Shown: positions 1 through 8,723, counted from the stretch's first letter. The stretch: 64,000 nt of DNA from Candidatus Bathyarchaeia archaeon (GCA_038880555.1 JAVZRN010000003.1:1-64000); one strand, 5' to 3'. Numbers and translations are program-made. The notes: a model not told the origin generated them from the letters alone.

Positions 1-1
1 C

Positions 2-256
2 GTCGAGGATTGCGAGGTAACACTAGTGTTTCCGCTGAGCCTATTGTCGAGAGCGTCTGCAATAATTGGCATGACGTCAAGAATTTTTGCCGTAGATCAT
101 GAAGGAAGAGTATGGGTTCATTACCCATTTGAAGATACTCGCCTTGTAAAGGCTCTGCGGGAAGCTTTTGAGGATACTACCGAAGACGAAAGTGATCAAA
201 AAACGCAACTTGCAGGGAACCAGTCTGTGCAATTGCGTGTTCCTTACATAGCTTGA
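2..256 (+). CDS. C-terminal end of a protein cut by the window edge
   Basis: The reading frame is open from the first bases to a TGA at 254-256, so the true start lies outside the window. The visible 84 residues include a predicted beta-rich part around IFAVDHEGRVWVHYP and an acidic, glutamine-rich tail. No family is recognised. The next gene follows immediately, with alternative starts overlapping this stop, so the two may be co-transcribed. Confidence 0.45.
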   Translation, partial: VEDCEVTLVFPLSLLSRASAIIGMTSRIFAVDHEGRVWVHYPFEDTRLVKALREAFEDTTEDESDQKTQLAGNQSVQLRVPYIA

Positions 257-264
257 TAAATGGG

Positions 265-1059
265 ATGAGCATGTCCCAAATATTTTTGCCCTTTATGGAC
301 GGCTGTGAAGATGAGATCTTCAGCAAATTAAAGAAAGAGGTTGACGAAGTGTGTCATCAAATTGCTGAGAAGTATAATGTCTTCGACTCTAAGGGTAGGC
401 CTAAAAAGTCGTTTATTCTTGACGTTTTGGCGAGGAACTTTTGCCCCTACTGTATCATAAAGGAGCTTACGCAGATGCGTAGGGATGAAGATGTCGATGC
501 GATTTATAGAGAGGGGCATAATCTTACCCTAAACCTGCTAATCGAAGCCCTTAGATATGGACTGAATAGTAGCGGCGTCAGCGCTGTGGTTGAGGGCGAA
601 GTTAAAGGCGAGTACGGTCGTGCAGATATCGTTGTTAGAGCGTGTAAACAAGGGATTCTAATAGAGTTGGGGGATCTAGCCATAATAGTAGAGGTTAAAA
701 CTGGCATGAGCATTTCCTTGGCACAGATACTTAAGTACGCTATGGAGAGGCCACAGTCAATCATCGTTGTATGGCGCGTCAAGCTTAGGCAAGTCTTTAT
801 AATCGACATGAAGAGTCACAGCCGCCTGCTTTTGGCATTTATGTTCGCAATAGTCAGCAGAGGGAAAGCTGTATTGAGTTATCCTTTTGGTAGATGCTGT
901 CATAACAACGAAAACATCAGCGAAGGAACTAAAGAAGGCGGTATGGAGAACCCTCAGCAGTACATAGATGAACTATTCTACTCATTGCCCAAAACGTTGC
1001 CTGAAATCGTTGAGGCGGTAATAGGCTTAATTAAAGCGCGACTTTCGCCTGAGGAGTAA
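265..1059 (+). CDS. PD-(D/E)XK nuclease-like protein
   Basis: A protein of about 264 residues whose central part carries a PD-(D/E)XK pattern: GRADIVV near residue 118, then, after a hydrophobic strand, IIVEVKTG near residue 142. This matches the Asp...Glu-x-Lys metal-binding core of restriction-like nucleases. The N-terminal third has a NFCPYC motif and is mostly helical. An in-frame TTG at 253 and an ATG at 271 are alternative starts. The gene ends 6 bases before the transposase gene on the same strand, so the two look like one transcription unit. The substrate is unknown; a role with the transposase is inference from spacing only. Confidence 0.6.
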   Translation: MSMSQIFLPFMDGCEDEIFSKLKKEVDEVCHQIAEKYNVFDSKGRPKKSFILDVLARNFCPYCIIKELTQMRRDEDVDAIYREGHNLTLNLLIEALRYGLNSSGVSAVVEGEVKGEYGRADIVVRACKQGILIELGDLAIIVEVKTGMSISLAQILKYAMERPQSIIVVWRVKLRQVFIIDMKSHSRLLLAFMFAIVSRGKAVLSYPFGRCCHNNENISEGTKEGGMENPQQYIDELFYSLPKTLPEIVEAVIGLIKARLSPEE

Positions 1060-1065
1060 GCTACC

Positions 1066-2139
1066 ATGAAACTTAGCCTCAGAGAACTTCGAGGTCTAAG
1101 TATTGTTGCACTCGGTGGCCAGATTAAAAAAGCTGATGAGAGCACTTTTCTAGTTAGGTCGCAATCCGATCCATCATCTCACCACAAGGTTAAATGGAAT
1201 GATGATGGGTGGGTTTGTGACTGCGCTGATTATGCTAAGAGGAGGAAGCCTTGCAAGCATATATATGCCGTAAACTTCCTCTTAGACTTGCCCAGAATAG
1301 TCTTGCTAAATTCTGAAGCCTTTACCAGAACATGCCCGTACTGCGGATCGGCGGACGTTAGACCTAAGGGTTTCAGATACAACAAGAGCGGGCCAGTTAG
1401 GATGTTTAGGTGTAGGAGATGTAAGAAGAGGTTTAGGGATAATGCGACGCTGGAGCGTGGATGCGCTAGGGTTGCGCTCGCGGTTATAGCGGCAGATCTA
1501 TATTATAAGGGACTTAGCCTAAGAGACATAGCAAATCATTTATGGCAAGTTTATGGCGTAGATGTCTCGCCAGCAACGGTGCACCATTGGGTTATGAAGA
1601 TAACTAATGCCCTAAAAAGAGCGTTCGAGGAATTTAAGCTGGAAGTTGGCGATAAGTGGCTCGCTGACGAAACAGTTGTCAAAGTAAATGGAGAACATAT
1701 GTATTTATGGAATATAATGGATCGTGAAACAAGAGCATACATAGCGTCTTTGCTCACGCCTAGGCGGGATACTGAGGATGCGATTAAAGCTGTAAAAGAG
1801 GCAATTAAAAATGCTGGCAAGATTCCAAAAATGCTTGTAACGGATGGGTTGCAATCTTATCGGAAGGCTTTGGAGCTCTTGGATCTACCAATAGAACATA
1901 TAGGTAACGCTGGCCTAGCGAAGGACGAGAACAATAACATGGTTGAGAGACTACATGGTACAATTAAAGAGTGGATTATGGAGAAGCGAGGGGCAAGAGA
2001 AAAATTTGAGGAGATAGTGAGTGGGTACCGAATATACTACAATTATTTAAGGCCTAACACAGCGCTAAACGAAGAAACACCAACAAATGCTAAAGAAAAA
2101 TGGGTCAAAGTAATATTGCACTCTAGCAATGTAAATTGA
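1066..2139 (+). CDS. IS6/IS240-like DDE transposase with N-terminal SWIM zinc finger
   Basis: A 357-residue transposase. Residues about 48-65 form a SWIM-type CxC...CxH finger (VCDCADY then PCKH). Residues about 90-125 form a Cys4 zinc ribbon (CPYCGS, CRRCKKRF). The C-terminal half is a DDE catalytic domain with acids in LADETVV (about 200), VTDGLQSY (about 258) and NMVERLHG (about 293), the arrangement of IS6/IS240-family enzymes. The frame is intact and all three acids are present, so it may be active. Only 6 bases separate it from the upstream nuclease gene, which leaves no room for a terminal inverted repeat there; the nuclease may be carried with it or the transposase may be immobile. 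Confidence 0.8.
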   Translation: MKLSLRELRGLSIVALGGQIKKADESTFLVRSQSDPSSHHKVKWNDDGWVCDCADYAKRRKPCKHIYAVNFLLDLPRIVLLNSEAFTRTCPYCGSADVRPKGFRYNKSGPVRMFRCRRCKKRFRDNATLERGCARVALAVIAADLYYKGLSLRDIANHLWQVYGVDVSPATVHHWVMKITNALKRAFEEFKLEVGDKWLADETVVKVNGEHMYLWNIMDRETRAYIASLLTPRRDTEDAIKAVKEAIKNAGKIPKMLVTDGLQSYRKALELLDLPIEHIGNAGLAKDENNNMVERLHGTIKEWIMEKRGAREKFEEIVSGYRIYYNYLRPNTALNEETPTNAKEKWVKVILHSSNVN

Positions 2140-2299
2140 TAACCTTTTCAATCAAATGTGTAATCTATTGCCAATAGTTTATATAGTTAAACGCGTACTA
2201 GCTTGTTTTCTGTCGGGCAGGTATAATAAAAATTATGACGCTTTAGAAGAAAGATTTTCATGTAAAATTAACAGTTTTTCAAAAGCCGCAGAATCTCTC

Positions 2300-2523
2300 G
2301 GTCACGATTTTTAAACAGAAGAGATGAAATGCCTCGGTCACGAAGATTAAACAGAATCGATTTGGTCACGGATTTTGAGAAAGAACCTTAACCGGTATTG
2401 TTATAAAAATTGTGACCCTACTGGACTGTTCAATTCGTGACCAATGTTTCTCTTAAGGTTATTGTTATAACTTTTGTGACCACTTTTTCTGGCGGGAATT
2501 ACCTAGCTGTTTAAAACGTGACC
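2300..2523. repeat. Cluster of seven GGTCAC repeats in a 515-bp non-coding stretch
   Basis: The intergenic stretch 2140-2653 has no convincing gene. Inside it GGTCAC occurs forward at 2300, 2336 and 2364 and reversed ending at 2417, 2442, 2481 and 2523. Four copies extend to GGTCACG-N3/5-TTRAACAG (2300 and 2336 forward; 2442 and 2523 reverse; the 2442 copy reads TTGAACAG). The other two reverse copies share a second unit, TATTGTTATAA just beyond GTGACC (2396-2417 and 2460-2481). Forward copies lie left and reverse copies right, giving overall dyad symmetry. It could be a regulator-binding field, an origin-like iteron array, or transposon end structure. Confidence 0.6.
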
Positions 2524-2653
2524 AGAAATCCAATGATTTACGCTTGCATTCTAAAATTCATAAGGCTATCATTTTGGAAGTGAGGTAGAGTTATTTAAAA
2601 GATCTAAGTTTCTCTTCTTCACTTAACTGGTTTTATGGGATAATACAAGAGGC

Positions 2654-4063
2654 CTAGACATTATTACCATTAAGGTTATTCTTTGGGTAAATTATCTCAG
2701 CCTTCGAGATGTCCAGTGTCCTGTATTTGACTCCTAAGCCAATTTTAGGCAGCAGTTCACATAGCGTGGGCTGGTCTATACCGGTTATAGCGGCAGCCTC
2801 CATAATTGTTGCGGGCTTCGCCTTAAGCAGTTTATCAACTATCCTACGTGCGTACCTTTTTGAGAATGCATACTCTGTCGCCGTAATTAACTCAACCTGA
2901 TCAGCCATCCTCTTAATATCGTCAAGTGGGATCTTAGTTACCTTGGAAATCGTCTTCAGATCCACAAAATCCTTAATTCCCTTGGGTATGAGATCAAGTA
3001 TCTGCCTAGCCATGCGCTGGCTATCCCAATAGGAATTAGAACTGTTCTTCCCTTCCAGCTTCTCTTTAATCCTGTAATACCAAAGTGCGTTTATGTATCC
3101 TTGTGCATTCTCCACTTTCTTAAAGTTCCTCATGCGATGTTGCAGTTCCTTAACAAATTCTATACTTCTTTCACAGACGTTATTGTAGGCATATCTTATC
3201 TCACAGCCTAGCGCCGCAAGCTCCCCTAGTGTGTGGTAATATCCCTTTTCCAACCTCTTCCTGAACTCCTCTACAACGCTCCTTTCGTCTTCGCCCATAG
3301 TGCTTAACGAGTTTAGCAAATCATTCATTATCCCCCACCGCTCCTCCACCGTGGAAGCTAGAGCTGCCGAGATAATTTTCACCTTAATCTCACTCCACCA
3401 ACGGCGTTTCTCCGGAGACAATCCTCTACGCCTTACTGGGAGTCTCTCATTAAGCCAGTCTAATAAATGGAATAGGCAGGCTTGTACTGGAACGCCGGGA
3501 AAGACCCTCTCAATAGCTTCCAGCAGGGTGGCTGCCAAATCTGTAACTATTAGCCTTGGCTTATAACCTGCATTGTATATTTCGAGAAGTACCCTCTCGA
3601 CATGGTCCGCGGTCTCCCTCTCTAAAATCTCGTAGGCAAGCGGAGTCCCCGAGGGAATGTCGGCCACGTGAAGGTATATATACTCCCTTCCACCAACTTT
3701 AACCTTCGTCGTGTCAATCCCCATTATTCCACTCCACGTCCGCCTAAGCCTTTCATCATAAAGAAAATCTTTCCACTTCGGAAGTCTACTAAGCCTATGC
3801 TGTATCTCCGCATAGATTGTTAGACGTGAAGCGCACACAATCTGCTTATCAATAAGTTTGTTAATTGAAAGTTCCAAGTGCAACTGCAACAGATTCTCTG
3901 GAAGTTTTGACCCCTTCCACCTGCCGCAATACTTTTCGCGGGGCCGGCGCCTACAAACCTTGCAGCGAAGAAGTCTAACCTGACCCAAGCTTTTTGAATA
4001 AACGTAGCCCTTTGGCCTTATGTCAGTAGAGCCGCAATAGGGGCATTTATACATCTGTTCCAT
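2654..4063 (-). CDS. DDE transposase, MULE/IS256-like
   Basis: About 469 residues. The N-terminus has a Cys4 zinc ribbon (CPYCGSTD, then CKVCRRR). The catalytic core shows GIDTTKVKVGG, then LIVTDLAATLLEAI followed by VPVQACLFHLLDWLNERL, a Mutator/IS256-type signature in which C/H residues follow the second Asp. ATG at 4063 is preferred over the upstream TTG at 4084 because a strong Shine-Dalgarno AGGAGGT lies 8-9 bases before it. The frame is intact. No clear terminal inverted repeats were seen by eye. It faces the IS6-like gene across the GGTCAC repeat field. Confidence 0.75.
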   Translation of the reverse strand: MEQMYKCPYCGSTDIRPKGYVYSKSLGQVRLLRCKVCRRRPREKYCGRWKGSKLPENLLQLHLELSINKLIDKQIVCASRLTIYAEIQHRLSRLPKWKDFLYDERLRRTWSGIMGIDTTKVKVGGREYIYLHVADIPSGTPLAYEILERETADHVERVLLEIYNAGYKPRLIVTDLAATLLEAIERVFPGVPVQACLFHLLDWLNERLPVRRRGLSPEKRRWWSEIKVKIISAALASTVEERWGIMNDLLNSLSTMGEDERSVVEEFRKRLEKGYYHTLGELAALGCEIRYAYNNVCERSIEFVKELQHRMRNFKKVENAQGYINALWYYRIKEKLEGKNSSNSYWDSQRMARQILDLIPKGIKDFVDLKTISKVTKIPLDDIKRMADQVELITATEYAFSKRYARRIVDKLLKAKPATIMEAAAITGIDQPTLCELLPKIGLGVKYRTLDISKAEIIYPKNNLNGNNV

Positions 4064-4232
4064 TTCTGGCGACCTCCTTGGCAAGCCGGAGCCAAAGCGG
4101 AATAAGGGCTAAGAAGCGCGTCAGGTCAATGAAGTCATCCTCTGCCAACAATACTGTGCGCAAAGCGCATTGAGGGAGCTTCCGCGCGAAGCTTTTTAGC
4201 GGCCTAATGTCGATATCGATTGTGCTGGCCAT
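4047..4232 (-). CDS. Small hypothetical protein upstream of the transposase
   Basis: A 61-residue frame from ATG 4232, ending 17 bases inside the transposase start region, so translation could be coupled to it. The product has a hydrophobic stretch (FLALIPLWLRLAKEVA) but no recognised domain. It may be a real leader gene of the insertion element or a chance frame; the only support is position and length. Confidence 0.35.
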   Translation of the reverse strand: MASTIDIDIRPLKSFARKLPQCALRTVLLAEDDFIDLTRFLALIPLWLRLAKEVARNGTDV

Positions 4233-4388
4233 CTCTCCTACACAAGACAGCTAATAAGAGGCAGAACGGATTACCTCGTCGGCTCGTTTTTTCGACATGT
4301 CGATTATGCAGATCGAAAAGTTAATATGTCCTAGCGCTGAGCAACACTCTTCTTATACTTATATTTCTCAATATACAATTATATTGGT

Positions 4389-5763
4389 GTGGGGCGCAAG
4401 TATAGAAGTGAGGTGACTGACGGCATACTTTATTGCCTGGTCTCGCACGATAGGGGTGTTTTTGAGTCGGATTTAGAGGAAGATGTAAGGAATCTAGGGA
4501 AGAAATTGGGTTTTCATGTCGACCACTCCACTTTTCATGACCACCTTAATTCTTTGGAGAGACCTGGTTTTTTAAGTGTGCGTCCGTCTATTGAAGCTGG
4601 CAAGAGAGCCCCTAGAACAGTTATTAAACCTAAGTTCTTAACATATCTCTATGCTCTTTATAGCTTCAAGCATGCTACTGATAAAACTCGTTGGGCCCTC
4701 CTAAACGTGCATCTCGAGAAGTTGCTGGAACTGCTTCGCGGCAGTCTCGCAGACCACTTCGAGAATTATATGGAGTCCATAGCTAAGCTCTATGAGGAAG
4801 ATCCTGACTTAGCAGTGTTGGCGAGGACTCTAGGCCATATATTAACGCATGGCGAGAAAAGATCCATTATACTAAATGATGATTTTCTGGCCGAGCTGGC
4901 GAAGGAGGTTTTCAGTGGAGGTGCTTTTATGCTCGCTGGAGAAACCATGGACCTCGACGATCTTGAGAAAAACTATCCAAAGACTCTGCTAAATCTGTAC
5001 TCCAGCATTTCTAAAGTTTTAATTCAGTTCCTGAGCACCAAAAAAGATCTAAAACCTCTTGTTGATGTTTGGCTCTCGACGCTCAAGGATGTTTTTCCAT
5101 TGCTCCCTTTAGAGAGTAGGGCAGCCCTCGCGGCGTCTATAAAGAGCGAGCTATACCCATATTACGCCAAGATGATGCGAGGGTTGCCACCCGGAGTCGC
5201 ATCTGAATATAAAAGAAAGATTAAAAGCGTTAGCTCTGAAGAAGAGGTGGTTCTGATCTTTCAATGTTCAAAGTGCTCTCGCTTAAATGTCATTGTAAAG
5301 AACGTCTTTGAGTTTATCGAAGAGGGGACGTTTGAGTGTGAGGCATGCGGTTATAAAACGCCTTCTAAACTCGCTGTAGACAAGTATTTTCTTAAATGGG
5401 CTGAAGAAAAGTACATTCCTAAGCACCTGATACCAACATTAGCTACGCTTCTTGCCAAAATGAGTATTGTGACATGCCGAGTCTTGGTTCACAGAAACAT
5501 AGCTATACTTGGCGCGCCTTGCACGATAGAGGGAGAGGTGGAGCCACCCCATCCTGAATGCACCGTCACGTTAATCGCTACTGATCCGGAGGGGCACTGT
5601 CCATACATTTGATACCTTAACCGATGCTGATGGCAAGTATAGATTCACATGCACGTTCGAGAAGTTTGGGGTGTGGAGTTTACGTGTGTCTTGGAATGGT
5701 GACGAGGATCACTTGGGCGCTTACAGCGAAAACGTAGAACTCCTCGTCTACAAGTTCGACTAG
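4389..5763 (+). pseudogene. Winged-helix / zinc-ribbon / Ig-like protein, interrupted by one frameshift
   Basis: From GTG 4389 (probably leaderless; AT-rich TATA-like sequence at about 4355-4385) the frame encodes a winged-helix-like N-terminus, a long helical middle and a Cys4 ribbon (CSKCSRL, CEACGYK, about residues 295-325). It then enters an Ig-like or carboxypeptidase-regulatory-like strand region and stops at 5612. In the next frame the domain continues without a break (TFDTLTDADGKYRFTC onward) to a TAG at 5761. Removing one G from the GGGG run at 5591-5594 restores one 457-residue frame; the total length is 3n+1, as one extra base predicts. Either a sequencing/assembly error or a young pseudogene. 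Function unknown; a DNA-binding or signalling protein is a guess. Confidence 0.65.
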
Positions 5764-7037
5764 CCGGGTTTCTTAACGATCACTCTTCCATCGGGTAGTG
5801 AGGACACGTACAGCCAGCCCATCCGCAGATACCTCTCGACATCCTCTAATTTCACAACCCTATGGATGCAGTCCTCATCTCTATCTCCGCCCAGAAGCTT
5901 CTTCCTAATAATCTCTTGAAATCCCTCGTCGCTTAGGCCTTCCAGATCTAGTTTATTGATCTCCTCAGGCGTGAAGCCCGCCACCAGCAGTAGATGCCTC
6001 CTCAACTCCTCAGCTATGCTTTCTCTGCTGACTTCGCTTACAGTCGTCTGCAGATACTCTTGGCTTCTTCTATATGCTTCGCGCATATCCTCTATCACGT
6101 CTTCAGGCAGCCTAAACTTATTAGTTGTATAGCGGGCTTCTATGTCGCCCTTATGGCCCATCCAGAACTGGCGGTAATCTCGCAGGACCAGTCCCTTCGA
6201 TTCGGCAATCATTAATTGAGTATCAAAATAAGCCCTTAGAACATATGGCCTCCAGCTGAAGCCGGCCCCTCTAACAGCCCCCCTAATCATATCGCCAATA
6301 TTAACCGTCCTTATGAATGGTTTAGGCGCGACTTTAGGCCTTATTACTGGCGAGTTCGGCGTTAGCTTTTCTCCGCCATTAATCCTCTCTTCTAAGTAGT
6401 CTTTTAGGTACTCGCATCCCTCCTCGCTTAGGAATGTGAAGTACTGGTGCCCGGCCTTGCTCAGCTCAGGCCTGACGATAACCATTGTTGGAATCTCGTC
6501 AAATACTACTTGGCCATTTTCAATCCGCATCTCCGGGAAGTCCCTTATCCTCAACCCGTCTGTCCCAGTATAGTTTCCTAGAGTCATTAATCTAAGCCCG
6601 CTATGCGCGACTAGTACGCATGCAACCCTAGCCTTCTTGTCGGCCGAGAGGAATATCCGCCGCAGCTCCTGCTGTGTGGGCACGCGCTCATCACGGAGCG
6701 ACGGAGTGTCGCGGGCGCCCCTAATCTTAATCTTCCTCTTGACCTCGATGCCGTTATGAGCCAGCCAGGACTTAACAGCCTTAAGAGCCGACTCAATATA
6801 GCTGCCGGCGCATCCATTACCCTCAAGAAACGAGACGTAATCCAGGAGCATATTGTATAAGTCGCCCTCAACCATGGCAATAAGCTGCTTAGGCGACACG
6901 TTAAAGTGCTCGCAGAACGAGCCGAGCCTACGAAGATAAACATCAGCAGTAACCCTAGAGCCACGGGCAACATTCTCATACCAACGCCTAACATCAACAT
7001 CATTAAGTAAATAACCATACTTAGCCCGACCGGCCAA
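5760..7037 (-). CDS. Tyrosine recombinase/integrase next to tRNA-Ile
   Basis: An archaeal Xer/phage-type integrase. The catalytic set is visible: Arg in AHSGLRLMTLG, Lys in ELSKAGHQYF, the second Arg in YVLRAYFDTQL (Tyr takes the usual His place), His in FWMGHKGDIEARY and Tyr in the same motif. A TATA-like TATATTTAA (read on the minus strand) at 7070-7078 suggests transcription starts near 7047, so TTG 7037, preceded by GGTGG, is preferred over the most upstream start at 7094. The 5' end lies about 65 bases from the 3' end of tRNA-Ile, the usual place for an integrated element's recombinase. Its stop overlaps the stop of the convergent 4389 gene. Confidence 0.8.
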   Translation of the reverse strand: MAGRAKYGYLLNDVDVRRWYENVARGSRVTADVYLRRLGSFCEHFNVSPKQLIAMVEGDLYNMLLDYVSFLEGNGCAGSYIESALKAVKSWLAHNGIEVKRKIKIRGARDTPSLRDERVPTQQELRRIFLSADKKARVACVLVAHSGLRLMTLGNYTGTDGLRIRDFPEMRIENGQVVFDEIPTMVIVRPELSKAGHQYFTFLSEEGCEYLKDYLEERINGGEKLTPNSPVIRPKVAPKPFIRTVNIGDMIRGAVRGAGFSWRPYVLRAYFDTQLMIAESKGLVLRDYRQFWMGHKGDIEARYTTNKFRLPEDVIEDMREAYRRSQEYLQTTVSEVSRESIAEELRRHLLLVAGFTPEEINKLDLEGLSDEGFQEIIRKKLLGGDRDEDCIHRVVKLEDVERYLRMGWLYVSSLPDGRVIVKKPG

Positions 7038-7101
7038 CCAACAACCACCAAAATAAAACAATAAAGAGGTTATATTTAAGAGACTCGAACCCAAAAGGTG
7101 G

Positions 7102-7176
7102 TGGGCCGGGCCGGATTTGAACCGGCGACCTTTCGGTTATCAGCCGAACGCTCCAACCAAGCTGAGCTACCGGCCC
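7102..7176 (-). tRNA. tRNA-Ile (anticodon GAU)
   Basis: Read on the minus strand, a 7-bp acceptor stem GGGCCGG pairs with CCGGCCC, followed by discriminator A at 7102. The anticodon stem TTCGG/CCGAA encloses loop CTGATAA, so the anticodon is GAU. The T arm is GCCGG-TTCAAAT-CCGGC. No intron and no encoded CCA. Its 3' end abuts the integrase gene on the same strand and is the likely attachment site. Confidence 0.93.
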
Positions 7177-7268
7177 ACGCAACACTAAACAGTTAATAAC
7201 AAACCAACATTTTTAAGGTTTTCAGAACCCTTTTAACCCTTTAAAAGCATATTCCTACGCAGAGAAAG

Positions 7269-7344
7269 GGGCCCGTGGCCAAGAATGGATTAAGGCGCCG
7301 GCCTTCGGAGCCGGAGAACGTGGGTTCAAATCCCACCGGGCCCG
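7269..7344 (+). tRNA. tRNA-Arg (anticodon UCG)
   Basis: Acceptor stem GGGCCCG pairs with CGGGCCC, discriminator G at 7344. The anticodon stem CCGGC/GCCGG encloses loop CTTCGGA, giving anticodon UCG. The T arm is GTGGG-TTCAAAT-CCCAC. A TTTAAAAGC box about 25-30 bases upstream may be its promoter. The 3' end leads directly into an SSV/pNOB8-like integrase gene, so this tRNA is the probable attB of the following island. I did not find a second copy of the tRNA 3' end by eye. Confidence 0.93.
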
Positions 7345-7352
7345 CCTTTAAA

Positions 7353-8510
7353 ATGCCGCTTTCGGCGGAAGCAGCCTTTATTTGGCTGCTCTGTTCATCG
7401 GCCTTTGGGACGGTCCCGGGACGGTCCCGGGCATGGTGGGAGGACGGTCCTTTGGCCGGAGAAAGCTTGAAGCGCCTTGAAGAGTTGAAAAAGCGGTTGG
7501 AGGAGCAGGCTAGGGCTTTGGATTCTTTAGCGTCCAGCGTCGAGGGCGGCGGTGGCGGGCTAGGCGAGTTGATGAGGCGTGTTGAGAAGCCTTGTGAAGC
7601 TTTGGGCGGTTTGGCTTCTGAAGCTAGTGTAAGCGAGAGTCTAAGCGGTGTCGGTGTTCGCGTTGAGAAGCCTAAATTTGTTTTAGTTTGGCCTGAGACG
7701 CGAGAACTGTTCTTGCAGTATTTGGAGTTTAAGCGTTATGAGCCTGCTAATGCGCGGAACATGCTTAGCTACTTGGACAGGTTTGTTAGAGCGCCAATTG
7801 CTGCGCCCTTGGATGTTATGCGGATTTTCTCGCCATTATCTGTTGGGCAGCGTCACCACTTGAACAGGGCTATGAGGGCTTGGTTCAAATGCCTTGAAAT
7901 CAACAGCCCCAGCAGGGAGTTTAGGGAGTTTCTCAACGACTTGAGGAGGGCTATTCCTAAAGATGAGGTTGGCATAGACGTCCACGTGCCAGAAGAGGAG
8001 CAGATAATCTCAGATTTAAGGCGGATTAAATACGAGCCCATAGAATTTCAGGCGGCCTACAACCTTCTACTAGATTCAGGGCTAAGGGTTGTGGAAGTTG
8101 AAAGGCTCCTAAACAACTTTCCAGAGGCCGAGCGATTGAGGGGCTTCTACCGCTGTCCAGTAGGCTTCTTCAGAGGCACAAAGCAGGCCTACTACTGCTA
8201 CCTGACAGAATACACGTTCCAACTTATAAAACGGTGCACTAGGCCAGTCAACAGGCTCCTGATAAGTAAGTGGTTCCAAAACCACGATTATACACGCGCG
8301 AAGTATCTGAGGAAATTTGCCAATGACATCATGACAAGCGAGAGGCTGAACATTCCTGAAAGCGTTGCAGACTTCATTCAGGGCAGGGTTCCAAAAAGCA
8401 TCGGGGCAAAGCATTACATGAAGCTTAAACGTAAAGCAGACCAGTTCTACCCAAGATACGCACAATATATAACAGACTTGCGGAAAAAGGCTGGAGTATT
8501 AAGGGTCTAA
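7353..8510 (+). CDS. SSV/pNOB8-type integrase next to tRNA-Arg
   Basis: The C-terminal half has the archaeal spindle-virus integrase pattern: Arg in LDSGLRVVEVERLL, Lys in FRGTKQAYYCYL, K-x-x-R in AKYLRKFANDIM, and the closing QGRVPKSIGAKHYM with His-Tyr. The open frame runs back into the tRNA, but those codons are tRNA sequence. ATG 7353 is the first start outside the tRNA. TTG 7467, preceded by GGAG, is an attractive alternative because the DNA between consists of hairpins and repeats, and the product from TTG begins with a normal coiled coil (KRLEELKKRLEEQARALDS). The gene is intact, unlike the split integrase left by SSV-type integration. Confidence 0.8.
   Translation: MPLSAEAAFIWLLCSSAFGTVPGRSRAWWEDGPLAGESLKRLEELKKRLEEQARALDSLASSVEGGGGGLGELMRRVEKPCEALGGLASEASVSESLSGVGVRVEKPKFVLVWPETRELFLQYLEFKRYEPANARNMLSYLDRFVRAPIAAPLDVMRIFSPLSVGQRHHLNRAMRAWFKCLEINSPSREFREFLNDLRRAIPKDEVGIDVHVPEEEQIISDLRRIKYEPIEFQAAYNLLLDSGLRVVEVERLLNNFPEAERLRGFYRCPVGFFRGTKQAYYCYLTEYTFQLIKRCTRPVNRLLISKWFQNHDYTRAKYLRKFANDIMTSERLNIPESVADFIQGRVPKSIGAKHYMKLKRKADQFYPRYAQYITDLRKKAGVLRV
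7370..7450. repeat. Hairpin and tandem GGGACGGTCCC repeats before the integrase body
   Basis: A perfect 7-bp hairpin AGCAGCC-TTTATTT-GGCTGCT lies at 7370-7390. Two exact tandem copies of GGGACGGTCCC (a near palindrome) follow at 7407-7417 and 7418-7428, and a third core GGACGGTCC at 7442-7450. They sit between the tRNA attachment site and the likely integrase start, where arm-type binding sites or integrase control elements would be expected. The role is inferred. Confidence 0.55.
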
Positions 8511-8594
8511 AACTTTCTTTTTTATTTGTGAAAAAGTTAAGTGAAAGCCCCAGGACGGTTATTTGGCCCATCCTATTATAAAATATGCAAAGCG

Positions 8595-8723
8595 TTAGAG
8601 GATCGGCTTCTGTTTCTTTTTGTTAATTTCCATCGCAAAACATTTTGAGCATACTCCATTATATCGCAGCAATTCCCATAACGAAGTTTTACGACCGCAG
8701 TATGCGCACTTACCTACTTTCAT
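8595..8723 (-). CDS. 42-residue zinc-ribbon protein
   Basis: A short frame starting ATG at 8723 and ending TAA at 8595. It encodes CAYCGRKT near residues 6-13 and CSKCFAMEI near residues 25-33, that is CxxC-x15-CxxC, a typical small zinc ribbon, with a Lys-rich tail. It lies 56 bases downstream of the restriction endonuclease gene on the same strand and could belong to that operon or to the island at large. The spaced Cys pairs make a chance frame unlikely. Confidence 0.6.
   Translation of the reverse strand: MKVGKCAYCGRKTSLWELLRYNGVCSKCFAMEINKKKQKPIL

Noticed and set aside
2290-2530. CRISPR array
   Set aside because: The GGTCAC repeats are short, in both orientations and irregularly spaced; no cas genes are present.
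7275-7352. Integrase start at 7275
   Set aside because: Those codons are the tRNA-Arg sequence itself; a start after the tRNA is more credible.
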